From positions 79,503 through 143,502 of the forward strand of contig NZ_BBIV01000018.1 of assembly GCF_000730665.1 (NCBI RefSeq): a DNA stretch of 64,000 nt, given 5' to 3'. Below are positions 34,671 to 43,059 of the stretch, in pieces. The notes beneath the pieces are model-generated. The model was not told where the DNA came from. It did no database searches and saw only the letters and a list, made by a program, of their open reading frames with translations. Both the position numbers and the translations under genes were made by a program. Position 1 is the first letter of the stretch, and every line of letters starts with the position of its first letter. The stretch comes from Pseudomonas plecoglossicida NBRC 103162 = DSM 15088. GTDB taxonomy: Bacteria > Pseudomonadota > Gammaproteobacteria > Pseudomonadales > Pseudomonadaceae.

Positions 34671-35536
34671 ACCTCAAACATCTGACCCTGGCCCTGACCT
34701 TGGCCAGCCTGCCCTCGCTGGCGGGCGCCACGCAAGTGCTGACCACCCTGCCCGTGACCCACAGCCTGGCCACTGCTCTGCTTGCCGGCACGTCGGTGCA
34801 GCTCACCCGCGCAGCCCCCGCCAACCTGCCGGCCAGCCGCCAGCCGGCGTACTTCAGCAGCCGTGGTGGCGCCAGCCTGGCCAAGGCTGCGCAGCAGGCG
34901 GATGCAGTGATTGGCGTGCGGTCCATCTGGCGCGACGACCCGCTGTATCCGATGGCCAGGCGCAGCAACATCCGGATCGTCGAGATCGACGCCGCACGCC
35001 CGGTAGACGGCGCATTACCGGGCATCGCCGTGAGCGGCGACGATGCCTACGCGGCCTACCCCTGGCTCAACCCGAGCAATCTGGGGCGCATGGCCGATGT
35101 GCTGGCCAATGATCTGGAGCGCCTGGCACCGGTCGATCAGGCCCGGATCCAGGGCAACCTGGCGGGGCTCAAGCGCCAGTTGCTGGCGTTGACGGCCGAC
35201 AGCCAGACCAAGCTGGCGCAGGTCGACAACCTGTCGGTGGTCAGCCTGTCCGAGCGCCTGGGCTACCTGGCCAGCGGGCTGAACCTGGATGTGGTGCAAC
35301 AGCCGCTGCCCGCCGAGGGCAAGTGGGATGAGGCGGCGCTCAAGGCGTTGGGCGACAACTTGAAGGAGCAGGATGTGGCACTGGTGCTCGACCACCGGCA
35401 GCCGGAGGCAGCGGTGGTCGAGGTGATCAAGGCCAGCGGGGCGAAGCTGCTGGTGGTGGAGAGTGATCCGGAGGATGCGGTGGCCGGTTTGAAGGCCAGT
35501 GTCGATCAGGTGGTCGGGGCATTGAGCGAGGGTTGA
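34667..35536 (+). CDS. fpvF: Second periplasmic binding protein FpvF
   Basis: The 289-residue cluster A-I binding protein (ATG 34667, overlapping the permease stop) has a signal peptide (LTLALTLASLPSLAGA). Compared with FpvC the metal His set is poor (only LPVTHSLATALL and DHRQPEAA are evident), in keeping with a protein that binds siderophore rather than free metal. It is the last gene of the operon. Confidence 0.8.
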   Translation: MNLKHLTLALTLASLPSLAGATQVLTTLPVTHSLATALLAGTSVQLTRAAPANLPASRQPAYFSSRGGASLAKAAQQADAVIGVRSIWRDDPLYPMARRSNIRIVEIDAARPVDGALPGIAVSGDDAYAAYPWLNPSNLGRMADVLANDLERLAPVDQARIQGNLAGLKRQLLALTADSQTKLAQVDNLSVVSLSERLGYLASGLNLDVVQQPLPAEGKWDEAALKALGDNLKEQDVALVLDHRQPEAAVVEVIKASGAKLLVVESDPEDAVAGLKASVDQVVGALSEG

Positions 35537-35578
35537 TGCTGTTTGCACTGGCCCTATCGCCGGCCAGCCCAGGCAAAC

Positions 35579-36661
35579 CTAGCGCTTCATGCAGCGCTGG
35601 TATCGCTCGTCCACCCGCCCGGCAAACCACGCCGTGGTCAGCTTGCGGGTAATCTTCGGGCTCTTCAGCTCGATCCCCGGCAGCACCGCCCGCGGCACCG
35701 GCTTGCCCGCCGCCGCATCGGCCAAGGCGAACACCCCGCTGTACAACTTGCTGTCCTCGAACGCCAGGCGATCACCTTTCTCCAGCTGGCTACGGATCTG
35801 CGTATTGCGCAACCCCAGCTTGACGCCCAGCTTGCGCGCCGCCTGCTCGGTGCTGCCGGGCATGATCGACCCGGGCGCGATCAAGTCACCATCAAGCGCC
35901 AGCCGAGTCCCCGTCGCCTTGCTCAACGCCGCCTGGAACGCGGCATTGCGGCTGGCGTACCAGCCAGCGTTGAAATCGGCGAAGCGGTAGAGCTGGCGCT
36001 CGTAGTTGGCCGGGTAACCGAGCAAGTGGGCGATGCCAAAGTACATGCCGCCTCTGCGGGTGAAGACTTCCTGCCGAATCGTCCCGTCGTAGGCGTAGGG
36101 ATAATCCTTGGCATGCTGTTCGGCGAATTCGATACTGACCTGCATCGGCCCCCCGGTATGCACCGGGTTGAGGCCACCGAGCAAGCTCTTGCCCAACGGC
36201 AAGCGGGCGATGAACTCGTCGAACAGCGCGCTCAGCTCCTTCTCGCTGCGCACCGCGAGCAAGCGCTGCTGGTAGGTCTTGCCGTTGCCTGAAGTCGTGT
36301 TCAATGCACCGTCGACCAGCAAGCGCGGCACATGCATGCGCGCCGCGCGGCGGTCGATTTCCTCGCGGGCGATACGGCCAAGGTTGGGCACCTGCGGGTC
36401 GGCACTGAACGTCGATTCCTGCTCGGTCACCGCCAGCACCGCACACAGGTTGCTCTTGCTCGGCGCGATGCGCTGGGCCTCGAACGCCTGCTGGATATCC
36501 TTGGCCCAGCCTTCGCGGTCCTTGGCCTGGGCAGGCAGCAGGCGCAGCAGCTGGGCGCGTACCTTGGCAGGGTCGGCCTCGGGTTCTTCCTCACGGCGCC
36601 CGACGCAGCCTTGCAACAGCGCCAGGGCCATCAGGCCCGCCGCGATTAACCGAGCGTTCAG
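35579..36661 (-). CDS. DUF1615-family lipoprotein
   Basis: This DUF1615 protein is about 360 residues long. The first in-frame ATG (36631) gives MALALLQGC, too short for a lipoprotein signal. If translation starts at the CTG 36661, which overlaps the upstream stop as CTGA, the product begins MNARLIAAGLMALALLQGC. That is a complete signal with charged residues, hydrophobic core and lipobox LQGC. Distinctive sequences are AVLAVTEQESTFSADPQVPNL, GPMQVSIEFAEQHAKDYPYA and GGMYFGIAHLLGYP, reminiscent of lytic transglycosylase folds. The function is not established. Confidence 0.78.
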   Translation of the reverse strand: MNARLIAAGLMALALLQGCVGRREEEPEADPAKVRAQLLRLLPAQAKDREGWAKDIQQAFEAQRIAPSKSNLCAVLAVTEQESTFSADPQVPNLGRIAREEIDRRAARMHVPRLLVDGALNTTSGNGKTYQQRLLAVRSEKELSALFDEFIARLPLGKSLLGGLNPVHTGGPMQVSIEFAEQHAKDYPYAYDGTIRQEVFTRRGGMYFGIAHLLGYPANYERQLYRFADFNAGWYASRNAAFQAALSKATGTRLALDGDLIAPGSIMPGSTEQAARKLGVKLGLRNTQIRSQLEKGDRLAFEDSKLYSGVFALADAAAGKPVPRAVLPGIELKSPKITRKLTTAWFAGRVDERYQRCMKR

Positions 36662-37209
36662 GGCTGGTCACCGACCATGTAAGTCTTGCTGATATGTCGG
36701 AACCGAGGATGGCTGGCATTGCCCAGCAGTTCGAACAGAACCATCTCGCGGGTCACCAACTGGGCGCCCGCCTGGGCCATGCGCGCGAGCCCGGCAGCCT
36801 TGTTGGCCGGTGTGCGGCTGTCGCACACGTCCTCGACCACGCACACCTGCTTGCCCAGGTGCAGCAGACCGAGCACGGTCTGCAGCACGCATACATGGGT
36901 TTCCATGCCGCAGACGATCACCTGCTCGCGCGCCAGCAGGCTGTCGGGCAAGCACTGGGCCGCCACGCAGGAAAAATGGGTCTTCTCCACCACCTCGGCG
37001 CTCGGCGCGACCGCCAGCAGTTCAGGCAGCGTGTGGCCCAGGCCCTTTGGGTACTGTTCGGAAATCACGGTCGGCAGTTCCAGGTCGGCGCATGCCGCCA
37101 GCAACCAGCGCGCGCGTGCGCGCATGCCGTCAGGGTCGCTCATGGCGCCGATGAGTTTTTCCTGGATGTCGACGACCAGCAGCGTGGTCTTGTGAGGATC
37201 GATCAGCAT
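36658..37209 (-). CDS. Isochorismatase-family cysteine hydrolase (YcaC-like)
   Basis: The 183-residue protein has the isochorismatase-like hydrolase triad: Asp in LLVVDIQEKL, Lys in EKTHFSC and Cys in CGMETHVCVLQT, with the cis-peptide motif around VIVCGMETH. The substrate is unknown; the related YcaC is an octameric hydrolase of unclear substrate. It precedes the DUF1615 lipoprotein gene and overlaps its proposed start. Confidence 0.85.
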   Translation of the reverse strand: MLIDPHKTTLLVVDIQEKLIGAMSDPDGMRARARWLLAACADLELPTVISEQYPKGLGHTLPELLAVAPSAEVVEKTHFSCVAAQCLPDSLLAREQVIVCGMETHVCVLQTVLGLLHLGKQVCVVEDVCDSRTPANKAAGLARMAQAGAQLVTREMVLFELLGNASHPRFRHISKTYMVGDQP

Positions 37210-37296
37210 TGTCTGCCTCTTGCCTGGGAAAACGCCTAGCCTCCATCAGGCAAGCGGCGACGTCAATCAGGCGCTCAGGCAATGCGCTTGGGGACT

Positions 37297-37698
37297 TCAC
37301 GCATCCCGCAGCAAGTCATGCGCATCCAGCAAGCGGAACGCGACCTGCGGATTACGTTCCAGCCCACGCCTTATGGCGGCAGGAATCGACTGCCGGGTCT
37401 TGCGACACAGCCCGATCTGGGCATCGAGTTCGATGACGATGCCGCGCATGGTACGGACTTCGTTGAACCCCGGTTCTATATGCACCCGAATGCCAAGGTT
37501 CTCGAACATCCGCGCCTGCAGGCGCCGCAGGTCTTCCAGGTCCTTGAGGTTTTCCAGACGTTCGATCAGGCGCTTTTCTTCCTGCCGGGTGAGCAGCAGG
37601 ATGCGCTGGGCCGCTGGCGGGGATTCGGCCAGGTTCTCGCGGCCGCAGTCGCAGGCGCCAGGGGGGCAGGGTTGGCGGAGTGGGGGCGGTGTGCTCAT
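37297..37698 (-). CDS. Conserved-looking protein with a CPPGxCxCG motif
   Basis: The 133-residue protein has three Cys clustered at the N-terminus (QPCPPGACDCGREN), a long helical region (EEKRLIERLENLKDLEDLRRLQARM) and a C-terminal alpha/beta part with a lone Cys. The Cys cluster could hold a metal or Fe-S centre. I do not recognise a family. It stands between two unrelated genes on the same strand. Confidence 0.6.
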   Translation of the reverse strand: MSTPPPLRQPCPPGACDCGRENLAESPPAAQRILLLTRQEEKRLIERLENLKDLEDLRRLQARMFENLGIRVHIEPGFNEVRTMRGIVIELDAQIGLCRKTRQSIPAAIRRGLERNPQVAFRLLDAHDLLRDA

Positions 37699-37720
37699 GG
37701 GGCAAGCATAGCCTGATCTG

Positions 37721-37813
37721 GCCTCATCGCCGGCAAGCCGGCTCCCACAGGGACGCCACTGAGCCTGATGTGGGAGCCGGCTTGTCGTGGCGACGAACCG
37801 CGGCGATAAGGCC
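37721..37813. repeat. REP pair with one interrupted unit
   Basis: An inverted pair of REP units lies in the gap between two leftward genes. The right unit (from 37770) is broken after GGAGCCGGCTTGTCG by about eleven extra bases before its CGGCGATAAGGCC end, so the hairpin cannot form normally there. Confidence 0.7.
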
Positions 37814-37821
37814 CTCGAAGA

Positions 37822-38706
37822 CTAGAGCTGCGCCAACCGTTCTCGCAAAAACCCGACAAACCCTTGCACCGGCCTCGCCACCTGCCGATGCTGCGGATAC
37901 ACCGCCGACAACTGCAAGGCCGGCGGCGCCCAGTCGTCCAGCAGCGTCACCAATCGCCCCTCGGCCAATGCCTGCCCGACGATGAAGGTCGGCAGGTAGG
38001 TCACCCCCATCCCGGCGATCGCCGCATCGCGAAGCATCTCCCCGTTGTTGGCACGCATCCGCCCGCTCACGGCGATGGCCTGGGCCTTGCCGGCGTGCCT
38101 GAACTGCCACTGCACCTGCCGTGAATGCCCATAAGGCAAGCAGTCATGCCCGGCCAGCTCAGCAGGCCGACGCGGCACGCCCCGCGCTTTCAGGTAGGCA
38201 GGGCTCGCACAGTACACCCGCTCGACATCGGCGATGCGCCGCGCGATCAGGCTCGAGTCCTCCAGCGCACCGATGCGCAAGGCCAGGTCATAACCCTCGC
38301 CGATCAAGTCCACGGCGCGGTCGCTGAGGTCCACCTCCACATCTACCTGCGGGTGCAGTTGCAGGAACTCAGTCAGCAGGCAGCCCAGGTGCGCCATGGC
38401 GAACGACAGCGGCGCACTCAGGCGCAAGGTGCCACGCAAGGCCTGGGTCTGGCCGCTGATGTCCTGCTCGACCTGCTGCACCTCGCCCAGCAGGCGCAAT
38501 GCCGACTGGTAGTAGTGCTGGCCCAGCGGCGTGGCGTCCAGGCGCCGGGTAGAGCGGTTGAGCAGGCGCACGCCAAGGCGCTCCTCCAGTTGCATCAGGC
38601 GCCGGCTGACCGATTGCTTGGACATGCCCAGGCGGTCGGCGGCGGCAGTGAAGCTGCCGGCGTCCATGACCTGGGCAAAGATGCGCATGTCTTCGTACGG
38701 GTTCAT
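37822..38706 (-). CDS. LysR-family transcriptional regulator
   Basis: The 294-residue protein has an N-terminal winged helix (MRIFAQVMDAGSFTAAADRLGMSKQSVSRRLMQLEERLGVRLLNR, in the CrgA/PecT-like style) and a substrate-binding domain (TLRLSAPLSFAMAHLG...). I use ATG 38706; the frame's first codon (38730) is a TTG without support. It is divergent from a truncated esterase gene, its likely former target. The effector is unknown. Confidence 0.88.
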   Translation of the reverse strand: MNPYEDMRIFAQVMDAGSFTAAADRLGMSKQSVSRRLMQLEERLGVRLLNRSTRRLDATPLGQHYYQSALRLLGEVQQVEQDISGQTQALRGTLRLSAPLSFAMAHLGCLLTEFLQLHPQVDVEVDLSDRAVDLIGEGYDLALRIGALEDSSLIARRIADVERVYCASPAYLKARGVPRRPAELAGHDCLPYGHSRQVQWQFRHAGKAQAIAVSGRMRANNGEMLRDAAIAGMGVTYLPTFIVGQALAEGRLVTLLDDWAPPALQLSAVYPQHRQVARPVQGFVGFLRERLAQL

Positions 38707-38791
38707 TGTCTCGCTCTTGGTGACAGTCAAACGCTTTATAGCGGCTTTTTCCCGTCTACGCAGCCCCCTACTCTACGCATAGGTCGCAGCG

Positions 38792-39157
38792 ATGGCATCG
38801 TACAAGCAGTTTGCCGAGGGGCACTTCCTGACCACCGGAATGATGAAGTGGTTCTGGGACAACTACACCACGGATGCCAAGGCGCGCGAACAGATCTACA
38901 CCTCGCCGCTGCGGGCCACTACGGAGCAGCTAAAGGGCTTGCCACCGGCGCTGGTGCAAACGGCCGAGTTCGATGTGTTGCGCGATGAAGGTGAGGCTTA
39001 TGCGCGCAAGCTGGATGCGGCTGGCGTGACGGTGACGTCGGTGCGCTACAACGGGATGATTCATGACTACGGGTTGCTCAACCCGTTGAATCAGGTGCCG
39101 GCGGTGAAGGCAGCGATGCGCCAGGCGGCTGCCGAACTGAAGGTACATCTTCACTGA
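38792..39157 (+). pseudogene. C-terminal remnant of an alpha/beta-hydrolase esterase
   Basis: The 121 codons match the C-terminal third of HSL-type acetyl esterases: FAEGHFLTTGMMKWFWDNY, ASP-like SPL, GLPPALVQTAEFDVLRDEGEAYARKL with the catalytic Asp, then GMIHDYGLLN with the catalytic His. The N-terminal part with the HGGG oxyanion hole and the Ser nucleophile is missing. The remnant starts only 86 bases from the LysR start, so a deletion has removed the 5' two thirds. No function is expected. Confidence 0.8.
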
Positions 39158-39250
39158 CCCCATCGCTGGCAAGCCAGCTCCTACAGGTACCCCATCCGCC
39201 TCAAGAGCGGTGGCCTACCCCTGTGGGAGCCGGCTTGCCGGCGATGAGGC
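39157..39250. repeat. Inverted pair of REP elements
   Basis: REP units at 39157-39186 (CTGGCAAGCCAG variant) and 39222-39250 lie in the gap between the esterase remnant and the convergent DUF1330 gene. Confidence 0.75.
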
Positions 39251-39263
39251 CTTCAGCAACAGC

Positions 39264-39557
39264 TCAAGGCTCAAACCCTTCCACGATGATCACCTCAGCC
39301 TTCGCCACCCCTTGCCGGTGGCTGCAGGCGTCCTGATACAGCTCAGACCGATAGCAGGCCACCGCCTGCTCATACGATTCGAACTCGATCACCACACTGC
39401 GCTGCGGCGTGGGCCGCCCTTCCATCGCCTCGCTACGCCCGCCCCTGGCCAGAAACCGCCCGCCGAAAGCCGCAAACGCCGCCGGCGCACGCTGGGTGTA
39501 CTGCTGGTACTGCTCCGGGTCGGTCACGTCCACATGGGCGATCCAATAGGCTTTCAT
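39264..39557 (-). CDS. DUF1330-family protein
   Basis: The 97-residue dimeric alpha/beta-barrel (ferredoxin-like) protein starts MKAYWIAHVDVTDPEQYQQY, followed by GGRFLARGG and SVVIEFESYEQAVACYRS, the DUF1330 signature. AGGAGA precedes the ATG. It is divergent from ribBX, with a palindrome between them. The function of the family is unknown; it is related to small monooxygenases. Confidence 0.85.
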   Translation of the reverse strand: MKAYWIAHVDVTDPEQYQQYTQRAPAAFAAFGGRFLARGGRSEAMEGRPTPQRSVVIEFESYEQAVACYRSELYQDACSHRQGVAKAEVIIVEGFEP

Positions 39558-39592
39558 CCGCTGCTCTCCTGTCGCAAAACTATTTGTGTATG

Positions 39593-39604
39593 ATGGTATA
39601 CCAT
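39593..39604. promoter_or_regulatory. GntR-type palindromic operator candidate upstream of ribBX
   Basis: ATGGTATACCAT is a perfect 12-base palindrome with the TGGT-AT-ACCA form typical of FadR/FCD-type GntR operators. It lies 32 bases before the ribBX start. A near copy lies upstream of the polyamine-type importer (40956-40967). Confidence 0.55.
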
Positions 39605-39635
39605 AAAAACCACCCCATCACCGTGAGCGTGCAGC

Positions 39636-40757
39636 ATGGCATTCAACAGCATCGAAGAACTCCTCGAGGACTACCGGCAAGGCAAGATGGTGCTGCTGGT
39701 GGACGACGAAGACCGGGAAAACGAAGGCGACCTGCTGATCGCCGCCGAGCGCTGTGACGCTCAAGCCATCAACTTCATGGCCCGCCAGGCGCGTGGCCTG
39801 ATCTGCCTGACACTGACCGACGATCACTGCCAGCGCCTGGGCCTGGAGCAGATGGTGCCGGCCAATGGCAGCGCGTTCAGCACCGCCTTCACCGTCTCCA
39901 TCGAAGCCGCCACGGGCGTCACCACCGGCATCTCCGCCGCCGACCGGGCGCGGACCGTGGCGGCGGCCATGGCACCGAACGCCCGCCCCGAAGACCTGGT
40001 TCAGCCCGGCCACATCTTCCCCCTGCGCGCCCGCGAAGGCGGCGTGCTGACCCGCGCCGGGCACACCGAGGCCGGTTGCGACCTGGCGCGCCTGGCCGGT
40101 TTCACCCCGGCGTCGGTGATCGTCGAAGTGCTCAACGACGACGGCACCATGGCCCGGCGGTCGGACCTTGAAGTGTTCGCCGCCGAGCATGGCATCAAGA
40201 TCGGCACCATCGCCGACCTCATCCACTACCGCCTGAGCACCGAGCAGACCATCAAGCGCATCGGCGAGCGCGAACTGCCGACCGTGCATGGCACCTTCCG
40301 CCTGGTCACCTACGAGGACCGCATCGAAGGGGGCGTGCACATGGCCATGGTCATGGGCGATATCCGCCGCGAGCAGCCGACCCTGGTGCGTGTGCATGTG
40401 ATCGACCCACTGCGCGACCTGGTCGGGGCCGAATACGCAGGGCCGGCCAACTGGACGCTGTGGGCGGCGCTGCAGAAGGTCGCGGAGGAAGGTACCGGGG
40501 TGGTGGTGATCCTGGCCAACCATGAGTCCTCGCAGGCCTTGCTGGAACGGGTGCCGCAGCTGACCCAACCCGTACGGCCCTACCAGCGTGGCCAGTCGAA
40601 GGTGTATTCGGAAGTCGGGACCGGCGCGCAGATACTGCAAGACCTGGGCGTGGGCAAGCTGCGCCACCTGGGCCCGCCGCTCAAGTACGCGGGCCTGGCC
40701 GGATATGAGCTGGAAGTGGTGCAGAGCATTGCGTTCGAGCCGGGGATGGTTGGCTGA
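39636..40757 (+). CDS. ribBX: 3,4-dihydroxy-2-butanone-4-phosphate synthase with a degenerate GTP cyclohydrolase II domain (RibBX)
   Basis: Residues 1-205 form RibB: IEELLEDYRQGKMVLLVDDEDRENEGDLLIAAE (metal-binding acidic loop), SAADRARTV, FPLRAREGGVLTRAGHTEAGCDLARLAG. It converts ribulose-5-phosphate to the four-carbon riboflavin precursor. The C-terminal half aligns with GTP cyclohydrolase II but lacks the zinc Cys set and the SLRCDCG-type box, so it cannot be catalytic in the usual way. Such RibBX proteins are known in Pseudomonas, and the X domain may regulate RibB. It lies away from other rib genes, next to an ABC importer with a similar operator. Confidence 0.85.
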   Translation: MAFNSIEELLEDYRQGKMVLLVDDEDRENEGDLLIAAERCDAQAINFMARQARGLICLTLTDDHCQRLGLEQMVPANGSAFSTAFTVSIEAATGVTTGISAADRARTVAAAMAPNARPEDLVQPGHIFPLRAREGGVLTRAGHTEAGCDLARLAGFTPASVIVEVLNDDGTMARRSDLEVFAAEHGIKIGTIADLIHYRLSTEQTIKRIGERELPTVHGTFRLVTYEDRIEGGVHMAMVMGDIRREQPTLVRVHVIDPLRDLVGAEYAGPANWTLWAALQKVAEEGTGVVVILANHESSQALLERVPQLTQPVRPYQRGQSKVYSEVGTGAQILQDLGVGKLRHLGPPLKYAGLAGYELEVVQSIAFEPGMVG

Positions 40758-40955
40758 TCGCCTGGCATTGAACCCAGTGGTTTCCCTGTGGTTTCCCTGT
40801 GGAAGCCGGCTTGCCGGCGATAGGGCCCGAACAGGCAGCACAAGTAGGTTGTCTGCACCGGCCTCATCGCCGGCAAGCCAGCTCCCACAAGAGGGGGCGC
40901 GCCGGCTTCCGGATCCGAGTGATGGCCGGTAGCCTCATCCCTCTTGCGAAAAGTT
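40758..40955. repeat. REP pair downstream of ribBX
   Basis: Two REP units in inverted orientation (40796-40830 and 40862-40890) are preceded by a short tandem TGGTTTCCCTG repeat at 40779-40800. No gene is present in the stretch up to the importer. Confidence 0.75.
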
Positions 40956-40979
40956 TGGAATACCATAATATGATATCCC
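40956..40979. promoter_or_regulatory. Operator-like inverted repeat upstream of the polyamine-type importer
   Basis: The half-sites GGAATACCA and TGATATCCC form an imperfect 9-5-9 inverted repeat (7 of 9 matching). The left part, GGAATACCATAA, matches GGTATACCATAA at the ribBX operator in 11 of 12 positions. The element is about 135 bases before the first importer gene. Confidence 0.5.
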
Positions 40980-41113
40980 GTAGACCTTGAATCGACAGGC
41001 CGCCTACACTCAAGAAACGGCCACCCGCACATTGTCAAAGCTGCTCCCCGAATACTGTTGGCGGGCACACACCCAGCCCCGCCTCGAATAACAAAAGCAA
41101 CGAGGGCGTAATC

Positions 41114-42139
41114 ATGCTGTTGAGCAAACGTGTAACCGCAGTGCTGTCCGCCAGCCTGCTGACCCTGGCCTGCCAGGCCGCCCAGGCCGCCGACAGCCTC
41201 AACTTCGTCAGTTGGGGCGGGACCACCCAGGACGCCCAGAAAGAAGCGTGGGCCGTACCCTTCAGCAAAGCGACCGACATCAAGGTCGTCCAGGACGGCC
41301 CCACCGACTACGGCAAGCTCAAAGCCATGGTCGAAAGCGGCAACGTGCAATGGGACGTGGTCGACGTCGAAGCCGACTTCGCCCTGCGTGCCGCCAGCGA
41401 AGGCCTGCTCGAACCGCTCGATTTCAACACCATCCAACGCGACAAGATCGACCCGCGCTTTGTCTCCGACCATGGCGTCGGTTCGTTCTTCTTCTCCTTC
41501 GTGCTCGGCTACAACGAAGGCAAGCTCGGCGCCAACAAGCCGGTGGACTGGACCGCGCTGTTCGACACCAAGACCTACCCCGGCAAACGCGCCCTGTACA
41601 AGTGGCCGAGCCCCGGCGTGCTGGAACTGGCCCTGCTGGCCGACGGAGTAGCCCCTGACAAGCTCTATCCGCTGGACCTGGACCGCGCCTTCAAGAAACT
41701 CGACACCATCAAGAAGGACATCGTCTGGTGGGGCGGTGGCGCGCAGTCGCAGCAACTGCTGGCCTCCGGTGAAGCCTCGCTCGGCCAGTTCTGGAACGGC
41801 CGCGTCTATGCCCTGCAGCAAGACGGCGCGCCGGTCGGCGTGAGCTGGAAACAGAACCTGGTCATGGCCGATTTTCTGGTCATCCCCAAAGGCGCCAAGA
41901 ACAAGGACGCGGCCATGAAGTTCCTGGCCAACGCCAGCAGCGCCGAGGGCCAGGCCGAGTTCGCCAACAAGACCGCCTACGCCCCGGTGAACGTCGACAG
42001 CGTGGCCAAGCTGGACAAGGACCTTGCGCAGAACCTGCCGACCGCCTATGCCCAGGACCAGGTCACCCTGGACTTTGCCTACTGGGCGAAGAACGGCCAG
42101 GCCATCGCCGCGCGCTGGAATGAGTGGCTGGTGAAATGA
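41114..42139 (+). CDS. Polyamine-type ABC transporter periplasmic binding protein
   Basis: The 341-residue PotD/PotF-like protein has a signal peptide (VTAVLSASLLTLACQAAQAA), then SLNFVSWGGTTQDAQKEAWAVPF, VQWDVVDVEADFALRA and the C-terminal AIAARWNEWLVK. The N-terminal WGG pattern resembles the group near spermidine/putrescine and related cation binders, but the substrate is not certain. It is the first gene of a four-gene importer operon. The stop overlaps the permease start (ATGA). Confidence 0.88.
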   Translation: MLLSKRVTAVLSASLLTLACQAAQAADSLNFVSWGGTTQDAQKEAWAVPFSKATDIKVVQDGPTDYGKLKAMVESGNVQWDVVDVEADFALRAASEGLLEPLDFNTIQRDKIDPRFVSDHGVGSFFFSFVLGYNEGKLGANKPVDWTALFDTKTYPGKRALYKWPSPGVLELALLADGVAPDKLYPLDLDRAFKKLDTIKKDIVWWGGGAQSQQLLASGEASLGQFWNGRVYALQQDGAPVGVSWKQNLVMADFLVIPKGAKNKDAAMKFLANASSAEGQAEFANKTAYAPVNVDSVAKLDKDLAQNLPTAYAQDQVTLDFAYWAKNGQAIAARWNEWLVK

Positions 42140-43053
42140 AAGTCGCCATCAACGCCCTGCACAACGCGCAAGGTGCCCCCACGGGCACCGGCGCCCCGGG
42201 AGCGGTCCCTCGCCGCGAACCGATGAGCCGCCGCTGGAAAGGCAGCCGCAACCTGCTGCCGGCCCTATTGTTCCTCGGCTTGTTCTTCTTCGCGCCGCTG
42301 ATCGGCCTGCTGCTGCGCGGCGTGCTGGAGCCCGTGCCGGGGCTGGGCAACTACGAGCAACTGTTCGCCAACTCGGCCTATGCGCGGGTGCTGTTCAACA
42401 CCTTCTCGGTGGCCGGCGTGGTCACCCTGATCAGCGTGCTGCTGGGCTTCCCGCTGGCCTGGGCGATCACCCTGGTGCCCAAGGGCTGGGGCCGCTGGCT
42501 GCTGAACATCGTGCTGCTGTCGATGTGGACCAGCCTGCTGGCGCGCACCTACTCGTGGCTGGTGCTGCTGCAGAGCTCGGGGGTGATCAACAAGGTGCTG
42601 ATGGCCCTGGGCATCATCGACACGCCGCTGGAGATGGTGCACAACCTGACCGGCGTGGTGATCGGCATGAGCTACATCATGATCCCGTTCATCGTGCTGC
42701 CGCTGCAGGCGACCATGCATGCCATCGACCCGATGGTGCTGCAGGCCGGCTCCATCTGCGGCGCCAGCCCCTGGACCAACTTCTGGAAGGTGTTCCTGCC
42801 GCTGTGCCGCTCGGGGCTGTTCTCCGGTGCGTTGATGGTGTTCGTGATGTCGCTCGGTTACTACGTGACCCCGGCCCTGCTCGGCGGTGCGCAGAACATG
42901 ATGCTGCCCGAATTCATCATCCAGCAGGTGCAGTCGTTCCTCAACTGGGGCCTGGCCAGCGCCGCCGCCGCACTGCTGGTGGTCATCACCCTGGTGCTCT
43001 TCTACCTGTACCTGAAGCTGCAGCCGGAATCCCCGGTCGGCAACGCGAGGTAA
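42136..43053 (+). CDS. Polyamine-type ABC permease (PotB/PotH-like)
   Basis: The 305-residue permease has six membrane helices and the EAA-type loop QAGSICGASPWTNFWKVFLPLCRSG. The start is the ATG 42136, which overlaps the preceding stop. It is the first of two permeases and is six bases from the next gene. Confidence 0.88.
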   Translation: MKVAINALHNAQGAPTGTGAPGAVPRREPMSRRWKGSRNLLPALLFLGLFFFAPLIGLLLRGVLEPVPGLGNYEQLFANSAYARVLFNTFSVAGVVTLISVLLGFPLAWAITLVPKGWGRWLLNIVLLSMWTSLLARTYSWLVLLQSSGVINKVLMALGIIDTPLEMVHNLTGVVIGMSYIMIPFIVLPLQATMHAIDPMVLQAGSICGASPWTNFWKVFLPLCRSGLFSGALMVFVMSLGYYVTPALLGGAQNMMLPEFIIQQVQSFLNWGLASAAAALLVVITLVLFYLYLKLQPESPVGNAR

Positions 43054-43059
43054 TCCGCC

